Made by a program: the position numbers and the translations under genes. The notes under the pieces are model-generated. The model saw nothing but the letters and a program-made list of their open reading frames with translations, ran no database searches and was not told the origin of the DNA. Source: Pelagerythrobacter rhizovicinus (lineage in GTDB: Bacteria; Pseudomonadota; Alphaproteobacteria; Sphingomonadales; Sphingomonadaceae). From it: a stretch of DNA of 64,000 bases. The stretch lies in the NCBI RefSeq assembly GCF_004135625.1, contig NZ_SDPV01000002.1:682001-746000 (forward strand). Direction: 5' to 3'. Shown here in pieces: positions 58,430-64,000 of this stretch (the first letter of the stretch is position 1; every line of letters begins with the position of its first letter).

Positions 58430-58460
58430 AAAAGGGCCTCCGGCGTGTGCCGAAGGCCCT
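58429..58460 (-). terminator. Rho-independent terminator of the CC_3452-type gene
   Basis: AGGGCCTCCGGC and GCCGAAGGCCCT form a 12-pair stem with one mismatch around GTGT. On the minus strand a T-run follows, so it points toward the end of the exported-protein gene at 58500. Confidence 0.8.
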
Positions 58461-58499
58461 GCAGTTGCCACCCGTGATGGAGAGGACGGGGTGGGAGAT

Positions 58500-58838
58500 T
58501 TACCGGTCGTTGCAGCGAGCGAGGTCTTCGGCGTCGAGAGCCTTGCCTTTGGCGCTAAACCCGGTCACTTCGCCGAGTTCGCGTACGACGCGCTGACACA
58601 CGACCATCGGGCGCGAGTTGCTCTTGGCCGCGGCGCAGCTCGTGCCTTCGCACTGCCATGCGACGCCGCTGATGATCTTGGTGCGTTCCGCCGCCGGGGC
58701 TGCGAGCTCTGCGGTGTAGAACGCGGCGCCGTTTGCCAGGGCCGGGCTAGGCGTCAACGCTGCGCCCAGCGTAAGCGTGCTGCAGACGAGCGCCAGCGAG
58801 ACCGCGCCGGCGCTGCGGAGGGGAGAGGAGAGATTCAT
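58500..58838 (-). CDS. Exported CC_3452-type protein
   Basis: The 112 aa product has a signal peptide (cleavage near ALANGA). The conserved domain AFYTAELAAPA, VAWQCEGTSCAAAKSNSRPMVVCQRVVRELG and GKALDAEDLARCN has four cysteines that probably form disulfides. The family, named after Caulobacter CC_3452, is common in Sphingomonadales and has no known role. AAGGA precedes the ATG at 58838. Confidence 0.82.
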   Translation of the reverse strand: MNLSSPLRSAGAVSLALVCSTLTLGAALTPSPALANGAAFYTAELAAPAAERTKIISGVAWQCEGTSCAAAKSNSRPMVVCQRVVRELGEVTGFSAKGKALDAEDLARCNDR

Positions 58839-58877
58839 CGGTCTTGTCCTTTGCACGAGGGCTTTCAAAGCAAACGA

Positions 58878-58923
58878 GTTTCGATTAGAAACCAGTTGCG
58901 ATTCGCTACCTAACGAATCGCAA
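58878..58923. promoter_or_regulatory. Palindromic operator candidate upstream of the HxlR gene
   Basis: TTGCGATTCG (58896-58905) and CGAATCGCAA (58914-58923) are perfect 10-base inverted copies separated by 8 bases. A second dyad, GTTTC-GATTA-GAAAC, lies just before (58878-58892). They sit in the AT-rich divergent region between the exported protein and the HxlR regulator, the usual place for autoregulation. Confidence 0.6.
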
Positions 58924-59005
58924 ATTAAGTTGCAAGAGAAAACTGAGTTTCAATTTTGTGACGGCGCCCCTTCGCGTTACACAGGGCGCCGGGAGAAAAG
59001 ATGCG

Positions 59006-59551
59006 ATGGGCGACCTCAGAGAACCGCTACGCGAACTGACCTCGTGCGGCCTGCCCGAGGCGCTGGAAGTGATGGGCGAGCGCTGGAGCTTCATGATCCT
59101 GCGCGCCAGCTTCAACGGCCTGCATCATTTCGAGGAGTTCCTTAGCGAACTCGGCATCGCCCGCAACATCCTGTCGAACCGCCTCGCGAGGCTGGTCGAG
59201 CACGGCATCCTCGACCGCCAACCCTGCCCCGACGACCGCCGGCGGATCGAGTACCGCCTGACCGAGAAGGGCTACGATCTCCTCCCCGCGATGGTCGCTC
59301 TGCGCCAGTGGGGGCAGAAGTACGGCTCCGAAGTGGTCGAGGACCCGGTTCTCGTCGATGCGTTCGACCGGCTGCCGATCGGCCCGACCTCGATCCTCTC
59401 CCACGACGGCCGCATCCTCGGCCCCCAGGACCTTCGCCTGGTCAAGCCCGACCGCCTCGGCCTGCGCGAAGACGGCACCCGCGTGGAACCCGGCGAACCG
59501 CTGGGCCGCGGAGATGTGGCCTACGGCGGCCGGGTGCAGGCGGCGGAATAG
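59006..59551 (+). CDS. HxlR-type winged-helix transcriptional regulator
   Basis: The 181 aa protein has an HxlR domain (CGLPEALEVMGERWSFMILRASFNGLHHFEEF, ARNILSNRLARLVEHGILDRQPCP, YRLTEKGYDLLPAMVALRQWG). A C-terminal extension of about 70 residues follows. A Cys near residue 11 precedes the recognition fold, as in redox- or aldehyde-sensing members. A GGGAG box precedes the ATG at 59006. A long palindrome lies about 85 bases upstream. Confidence 0.92.
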   Translation: MGDLREPLRELTSCGLPEALEVMGERWSFMILRASFNGLHHFEEFLSELGIARNILSNRLARLVEHGILDRQPCPDDRRRIEYRLTEKGYDLLPAMVALRQWGQKYGSEVVEDPVLVDAFDRLPIGPTSILSHDGRILGPQDLRLVKPDRLGLREDGTRVEPGEPLGRGDVAYGGRVQAAE

Positions 59552-59577
59552 CGCCGGTAGAGCGGTTCACGAACAAT

Positions 59578-60150
59578 CTACCGGACCGACTCCCGTATTC
59601 TTGGCAGCATGTCGGGGGTAAGCTTGGCAGGGCGCGCCGGCAGAGGCGTCGCCGCACGTTCGCCGTTCTGCTCGATGTCCTCGATCAGCAACTTCATTTC
59701 GGCAATCTCCCTCACCTGACTCTCGATGATCCCGTCGGCGAGCTTCCGCACCCTCGGATCGCTTATCGCCGCCTTGCGGGCATTGTTGATCGCGATGGAA
59801 TGGTGGGGGATCATTGCCTTCATAAAGCGGGTGTCATCGACAAGAAGTTGGCTGCGATTGAGCGCCAACAACGTGGCCGCAACGAGCAGACCGATTGTGA
59901 GCACCGCGATTTTCGCTCCCTGCAGCGCGTACATTTTCCACATGAAGGCGAGCATCACTGCCGTCATCACCCCGCCCATGATCAACGCTGAGAGGAGCCG
60001 GTTCACGCTGAACATGGCATGGTCCGCGCTGTAAACGAGGTGGTACATGAGGAAGAACATGATCGCGGTCGAAGTCGCGATCATCGCCCCGAAGCGGCCC
60101 CAGCCCATTTTACCTTCCTTGTGCGTTTCCACGTCGCCGCCTCCATCCAT
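59578..60150 (-). CDS. DUF305 membrane protein
   Basis: The 190 aa protein has three hydrophobic segments (about 20-42, 55-72, 80-95) and a C-terminal helical DUF305 domain with [19 protein letters not shown] and [17 protein letters not shown]. The MxPHH motif suggests metal, often copper, binding. The first ATG is taken, but ATG at codon 15 is also possible. It converges with the HxlR gene. Confidence 0.85.
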   Translation of the reverse strand: MDGGGDVETHKEGKMGWGRFGAMIATSTAIMFFLMYHLVYSADHAMFSVNRLLSALIMGGVMTAVMLAFMWKMYALQGAKIAVLTIGLLVAATLLALNRSQLLVDDTRFMKAMIPHHSIAINNARKAAISDPRVRKLADGIIESQVREIAEMKLLIEDIEQNGERAATPLPARPAKLTPDMLPRIRESVR

Positions 60151-60231
60151 GTATGGTGAGCCGTCAACGAACGCGTTCGAAGGTTGTTTCGGCGCCGAGT
60201 ATCCGCCCAGCCGTTGCGGGTGGGTCGGTCG

Positions 60232-61740
60232 CTAAGCCCGCGGCGGCTGGCGCCGATAGGACAAGGCTTCGGCCACATGAATGCGCCCGATCTGTTCGAC
60301 GCCCGACAGGTCCGCGATCGTCCGTGCGACGCGCAAGATGCGGGTATAGCCGCGCGCCGATAACCGCATGGCCTCGGCCGCCTGCATCAGCAGCTTGCGG
60401 CCCGCCTCGTCGGGTGTGGCGAAGCGTTCGAGGGGGTCGCCGTCGAGCTCGGCGTTAGTGCGCACGCCGGTCTCTTTCGCCCGTGCCGTCTGGGTGGCGC
60501 GGGCGCGGGCAACGCGCGCAGCGACGTCGGCCGATCCTTCGGACGGCGGCGGGAGCGCGAGGTCGGCGGCGCTGACGGGATCGACTTCGACGTGGAGGTC
60601 GATCCGGTCGAGCATCGGCCCCGAGACTTTCGACTGGTAGTCCGCCGCGCAGCGCGGGGCGCGGCTGCAGGCGAGCGCCGGATCGCCGAGGTGCCCGCAG
60701 CGGCACGGGTTCATCGCCGCCACGAGCTGCACGCGAGCGGGAAAGGTGACGTGCGCATTGGCGCGGGCAACGTCGACCTTGCCGGTCTCGAGCGGCTGGC
60801 GCAGCGAATCGAGCACCGCGCGCTGGAATTCGGGCAGTTCGTCGAGGAACAGCACGCCCAGATGCGCCAGGCTGACTTCGCCCGGCTTGACCTTCAGCCC
60901 GCCGCCCGTGAGCGCGGCCATCGACGCCGAATGGTGCGGCGCGCGGAACGGACGCGTCCGGCTGATCCGTCCGCCGTCCAGCGTGCCCGCGACCGACTGC
61001 ACCATCGACACCTCGAGCGCCTCGGCCGAGGTGAGCTCCGGCAGTACGCCGGGCAGGCATGAGGCGAGCAGGCTCTTGCCCGCGCCCGGCGGCCCGATCA
61101 TCAGCAGATTGTGCCCACCCGCGGCGGCGATCTCGAGCGCACGCTTGGCGGTTTCCTGGCCCTTCACCTGCTTCAGGTCGGGCCCGTGCGGCGCCTGCTC
61201 GACCTCGCCTTGGGGTGGGTCAGGTAGCCGCTGTGTGCCTTTCAGGTGATTGAGCAGGCTGATGAGATCGGGCGCGGCGACCACCGGTACCTCGCTCGCC
61301 CAGCGCGCTTCGGAACCTTGTGCGGCGGGGCAGATCAGCCCCGCCTCCTCCTCGCTCGCGTGGAGCGCGGCGAGCAGCACCCCGGGCGAGGGGACCACGC
61401 GCCCGTCGAGCGCCAGCTCCCCCACCGCGATGAAATCGGTCAGATGCTCGGCATCGGTCACGCCCATGACGGCCAGTAGCGCGAGCGCGACGGGGAGGTC
61501 GTAGTGCGATCCCTCCTTGGGCAAGTCGGCGGGCGAAAGATTGATCGTGATCCGCTTGGGCGGCAGCGCCAGGCCCATGGAAGAGAGCGCCGCGCGCACG
61601 CGCTCCTTGCTCTCCCCCACCGCCTTGTCGGCGAGGCCGACGATGTTGAACTTCGGCAGGCCCGGCGCGATCGAGCACTGCACTTCCACCGCGCGCGCCT
61701 CCAGCCCGAGATAGGCCACCGTCCTCACCAGTGCGACCAC
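60232..61740 (-). CDS. YifB/ComM Mg-chelatase-like AAA ATPase
   Basis: The product (502 aa) has a LonC-like N-terminal domain (SIAPGLPKFNIVGLADKAVGESKERVRAAL, ITINLSPADLPKEGSHYDLP), a Mg-chelatase-type AAA module (Walker A GPPGAGKSLLA, GVLFLDELPEF) and a cysteine set (NPCRCGHLGDPALACSRAPRC). In transformable bacteria ComM drives branch migration during uptake recombination; elsewhere the role is unclear. I choose GTG at 61740 after a GGGGGA box because the family fold begins there. Confidence 0.9.
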   Translation of the reverse strand: MVALVRTVAYLGLEARAVEVQCSIAPGLPKFNIVGLADKAVGESKERVRAALSSMGLALPPKRITINLSPADLPKEGSHYDLPVALALLAVMGVTDAEHLTDFIAVGELALDGRVVPSPGVLLAALHASEEEAGLICPAAQGSEARWASEVPVVAAPDLISLLNHLKGTQRLPDPPQGEVEQAPHGPDLKQVKGQETAKRALEIAAAGGHNLLMIGPPGAGKSLLASCLPGVLPELTSAEALEVSMVQSVAGTLDGGRISRTRPFRAPHHSASMAALTGGGLKVKPGEVSLAHLGVLFLDELPEFQRAVLDSLRQPLETGKVDVARANAHVTFPARVQLVAAMNPCRCGHLGDPALACSRAPRCAADYQSKVSGPMLDRIDLHVEVDPVSAADLALPPPSEGSADVAARVARARATQTARAKETGVRTNAELDGDPLERFATPDEAGRKLLMQAAEAMRLSARGYTRILRVARTIADLSGVEQIGRIHVAEALSYRRQPPRA

Positions 61741-61896
61741 GCAATCCCCCTGTTCCCCGGACGCGTTGTGGCGCGAACGGGCGCGGCTGTCGAGACGGCG
61801 GCGAGGGAATGGTCGGAGATGGAGCGAACAAGGTGAATCGCGCGGCAAGCATTTTGCTACCGATTTGGGCAAGGAGGCCCGCCGCATACCGGCAGG

Positions 61897-62607
61897 ATGC
61901 GAAAGGTGCTCCTTGCCCTTGCGAGCCTGCTCGCCGCGCTTGCCGTGCCGGCGCATGCGCGCGAGCCTGTTGCCACAGTCGCGGCCGAGACCGGCTCGAC
62001 GCGGTTCGTTCCGGCGCGGGTCGCGGCGGAGCGGCAGGCGATCGCCCACTACGGCCCGTTTCGCGTCCTCGACGCCGGCCGCGCCGCACTGGTCGGCGTG
62101 ACCGATTCGATGGCGCCTGCGCAGTTCGCCGCCATGCTGCGCGATCATCCCGCGCTGGCCATGCTCGAACTGATCGAGTGCCCGGGGACCGAGGACGACC
62201 GCGCCAATCTGGAGCTCGGCCGTCTGATTCGCGCCGCCGGCCTGGCGACGCATGTTCCGCGCGGCGGCTCGGTGCGCTCGGGCGCGGTCGAGCTGTTCCT
62301 TGCCGGCACGGAGCGTCATATCGACGAGGGCGCCGAGTTTGCGGTCCATTCGTGGATCGACGAGGACGGCCGCGAGGCGGAGGATTTCGCGCCGGACGCC
62401 GCTATCCACCAGCCCTATCTAGCCTATTACCGCGAAATGGGCATGGAGGACGCCGAAGCCCGGGCGTTCTACGCGATGACCAATGCTGCCCCTTTTGCCG
62501 CGGCCAGATGGCTCGACGCGTCGGCGATGCGCCGGTGGCTCGGCACGGGCGTCTCGCGGCCCCAGCCGCGCATCGCCTATCTTGACTTGCCGCCCATGCT
62601 GCCCTAA
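61897..62607 (+). CDS. Exported ClpP/crotonase-fold-like protein (COG3904-like)
   Basis: The 236 aa product has a signal peptide (cleavage near AHAREP). LECPGT-like [46 protein letters not shown] and the later [12 protein letters not shown] resemble periplasmic Clp-fold proteins, where a Ser in the SxxSA region and the His of VHSW would be catalytic. Here CASAC is replaced by VRSGA, so activity is uncertain. Its 3' end contains the rpmH promoter. Confidence 0.72.
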   Translation: MRKVLLALASLLAALAVPAHAREPVATVAAETGSTRFVPARVAAERQAIAHYGPFRVLDAGRAALVGVTDSMAPAQFAAMLRDHPALAMLELIECPGTEDDRANLELGRLIRAAGLATHVPRGGSVRSGAVELFLAGTERHIDEGAEFAVHSWIDEDGREAEDFAPDAAIHQPYLAYYREMGMEDAEARAFYAMTNAAPFAAARWLDASAMRRWLGTGVSRPQPRIAYLDLPPMLP

Positions 62608-62610
62608 CCG
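62582..62610 (+). promoter_or_regulatory. Promoter of rpmH within the preceding gene's end
   Basis: TTGACT (62582-62587) preceded by C and TAACCG (62605-62610) are spaced 17 bases apart. The -35 lies in codons for LDL of the exported protein, and the -10 overlaps its TAA stop. rpmH begins 91 bases further on. Confidence 0.6.
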
Positions 62611-62625
62611 CGCGGCCATACAGGC

Positions 62626-62652
62626 GGTCGCCTCGAGAGGGCGGCCCTTTTT
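62626..62652 (+). terminator. Terminator-like hairpin in the rpmH leader
   Basis: GGTCGCC (62626-62632) pairs with GGCGGCC (62640-62646), followed by TTTTT and ATTT. It lies downstream of the rpmH promoter and 20 bases before the ATG, so it could end readthrough from upstream or attenuate rpmH. Confidence 0.55.
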
Positions 62653-62672
62653 ATTTCGACCCAGAGGTTATC

Positions 62673-62807
62673 ATGAAGCGCACTTTTCAGCCCAGCAATC
62701 TGGTCCGCGCCCGCCGTCACGGCTTTTTCGCGCGCAAGGCCACCCCGGGCGGTCGCAAGGTGCTGCGCGCCCGCCGGAAGCGCGGCCGCAAGACGCTCTG
62801 CGCGTAA
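62673..62807 (+). CDS. rpmH: Ribosomal protein L34
   Basis: This 44 aa protein ([18 protein letters not shown]..., [16 protein letters not shown]) is bL34, nearly invariant in bacteria. An AGAGG box precedes the ATG. It heads the conserved rpmH-rnpA-yidD-yidC block, normally near the replication origin in some phyla, though no origin features are visible here. Confidence 0.98.
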   Translation: MKRTFQPSNLVRARRHGFFARKATPGGRKVLRARRKRGRKTLCA

Positions 62808-62951
62808 CTTGTTTTCCGCGCGTCCATCCGGACGCGCGATTTCCTCGCGCCTGAGGGCGCTGCGGGCGGCCGGTCGGCCTTGCGGGCTCCCTTCGGGAGC
62901 CCGTTTCGCGCCTGCTTACCATCGTCCGCGTTTGATCCTATCTCTGCGGCC

Positions 62952-63320
62952 ATGACCATCGGGACGATCCGCAAGCGGGCCGATTTCCTTGCGGCGAATC
63001 GCGGGCTGCGCGTGGCGCGGCCGGGGTTCGTGCTGCTTGCGCATCCCAATGGCGGACGGGGCAAGCGCTTCGGGGTCACCGTGACCAAGAAGATCGGCAA
63101 CGCGGTGGTGCGCAACCGGATGAAACGCCGGTTCCGCGAACTGCTGCGTGCGGCCCTGCCCGAAGGCGGGCTGCCCGATCACGATCACGTGCTGATCGGC
63201 CGCGAAGGCGGGGTCGAGCGCGATTTCGCCCGGATGCAGGCGGAGCTGGCCGAAGCGCTGCAGCGCGCGGCCGATGGCAAGGGCGACGCGCCTCGCCGGC
63301 GGCGGAGCCGCGCGAGGTGA
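62952..63320 (+). CDS. rnpA: Ribonuclease P protein component
   Basis: RnpA (122 aa) binds RNase P RNA for tRNA 5' processing. The signature RFGVTVTKKIGNAVVRNRMKRRFRELLR (RNR motif) is complete. The N-terminus TIGTIRKRADFLAANRG and a basic C-terminal tail fit the family. It lies 144 bases after rpmH and overlaps yidD by 4 bases. The RNA partner is not in the window. Confidence 0.96.
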   Translation: MTIGTIRKRADFLAANRGLRVARPGFVLLAHPNGGRGKRFGVTVTKKIGNAVVRNRMKRRFRELLRAALPEGGLPDHDHVLIGREGGVERDFARMQAELAEALQRAADGKGDAPRRRRSRAR

Positions 63321-63526
63321 GGCAAGTCCTGATCCTCGTCGCGCGCGCCTGGCAGCTCGGCCCTTCGCGGGTGCTGCCGCCGACCTGCCGCTACGCCCCG
63401 AGCTGTTCCGAATACGCGATCGAAGCGCTCGGCAAATACGGGGCAATCAAGGGTGGATGGATGGCGCTCAAGCGTATAATGCGCTGCCACCCATGGGGCG
63501 GGCACGGCTATGATCCGGTGCCGTAA
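63317..63526 (+). CDS. yidD: Membrane protein insertion efficiency factor
   Basis: YidD (69 aa) is a small membrane-associated helper of YidC. It has the family core CRYAPSCSEYAIEALGKYGAIKGGWMALKRIMRCHPWGGHGYDPVP with its three conserved cysteines. It starts with GTG overlapping the rnpA stop (GTGA), so expression is coupled. Confidence 0.96.
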   Translation: MRQVLILVARAWQLGPSRVLPPTCRYAPSCSEYAIEALGKYGAIKGGWMALKRIMRCHPWGGHGYDPVP

Positions 63527-63571
63527 TGCCTATATAACACACCGGCCACGTCAGAATACGGGATCGAAGCC

Positions 63572-64000
63572 TTGCAAAACCAGCGCAACCTCCTGCTCGC
63601 CGTCCTGCTGAGCGGCCTGCTGATTCTCGGCTGGGATGCCGGGATGAGCTGGCTCTATCCGCAGCCGGAGAGCACCGCGGTCGAGGGTAAGGTCGACACG
63701 CCGGCCGAAGTCGTCGAGGCTCGTCATACCCGCGAGGGCGGCCTGACCGACCCGGGAGAGATCGCGCAGGAGAAGGCGGACCTCGCAACCTCGCTCGCGG
63801 CTCCGGATCGGGTGACTATCGAGGCGCCGGATCTTACCGGATCGATCAATCCGGTGGGTGCGCGCGTCGACGACGTCACGCTCCAGAGTCAGCGCGAATC
63901 GGTGAAGGAAGACAGCGGCCCCGTCCGTCTGTTCTCGCCGCAGGGCACCCCGGCGCAGCACTTCGCGCAGTTCGGCTGGGTCGGCGAAGGCCTCCGGGTA
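63572..64000 (+). CDS. yidC: Membrane protein insertase YidC (5' part)
   Basis: The first 143 codons of YidC are present; the gene runs off the window. A TTG start gives MQNQRNLLLAVLLSGLLILGW, the N-terminal transmembrane segment of the family, followed by a charged linker and the start of the periplasmic domain (SINPVGARVDDVTL). YidC inserts proteins into the inner membrane with or without SecYEG. It lies 45 bases after yidD. Confidence 0.93.
   Translation, partial: MQNQRNLLLAVLLSGLLILGWDAGMSWLYPQPESTAVEGKVDTPAEVVEARHTREGGLTDPGEIAQEKADLATSLAAPDRVTIEAPDLTGSINPVGARVDDVTLQSQRESVKEDSGPVRLFSPQGTPAQHFAQFGWVGEGLRV

Overview
The window is a GC-rich (roughly two-thirds G+C), gene-dense chromosomal segment with almost entirely core metabolic and housekeeping content. 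Gene families and order point to an alphaproteobacterium of the order Sphingomonadales, most likely the Erythrobacteraceae. The clues are a UPF0262 protein, a CC_3452-type exported protein, a minimal PutA, an ExoD protein, a fused PabB/PabC, dispersed sphingomonad-style palindromic repeats, and the rpmH-rnpA-yidD-yidC block at the right end. No prophage, insertion sequence, integrase or CRISPR array was seen. The genus is an inference from content, not from a search.

Layout. 1-361 holds no gene I can support. 362-7177: sirtuin, dapB, nth, a dicarboxylate/amino-acid symporter, dapE, a cupin and a HerA-like ATPase. 7282-14009: folate (pabB/C), RNA modification and ribosome rescue (RluA-type synthase, ArfB), rpmG, lolA, a strong candidate small RNA with its own promoter and terminator (11448-11608), xth, ribA and a GNAT. 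14093-18620: small exported and lipoprotein genes, a DksA-like zinc-finger protein, a beta-helix protein and recQ. 18656-23749: an acyl-CoA gene set (acyl-CoA dehydrogenase, family III CoA-transferase, thiolase, MaoC-type hydratase) whose gaps each hold a different palindromic element. 24349-29519: argB, yggT-like, folD, a lipoprotein, MarC, a LON-domain protein and a thioredoxin-TPR protein. 29693-35123: tRNA-Gly(GCC), a TonB-dependent receptor with a histidine-rich loop, DoxX, a saccharopine-dehydrogenase-like oxidoreductase, dcd and a papain-like exported protein.

35175-41078: putA and glpD (both feed electrons to the quinone pool), a MaoC protein and ExoD. 41163-44919: a translationally coupled three-gene operon of a DUF3604 lipoprotein, a parvulin-type prolyl isomerase and a HupE/UreJ membrane protein; this is the best candidate here for a poorly described system. 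45007-53823: ftsH, a DUF3667 protein, rpoZ, a phospholipase-D-type cardiolipin synthase, dnaB, UPF0262, a GH25 protein and cdd. 53873-60150: an outer-membrane barrel protein, an M14 cytosolic-carboxypeptidase-like enzyme coupled to a lipoprotein, galE, rpmJ, a HAD phosphatase, an HxlR regulator with a long palindrome in its upstream region, and a DUF305 protein. 60232-64000: comM/yifB, a ClpP-fold-like exported protein, rpmH, rnpA, yidD and the start of yidC.

Four housekeeping genes (rpmG, rpoZ, rpmJ, rpmH) share a CTTGACTT box 70-115 bases upstream, giving an internal picture of the host sigma-70-type promoter. All functional assignments come from motifs read in the translated sequence; no database search was possible.
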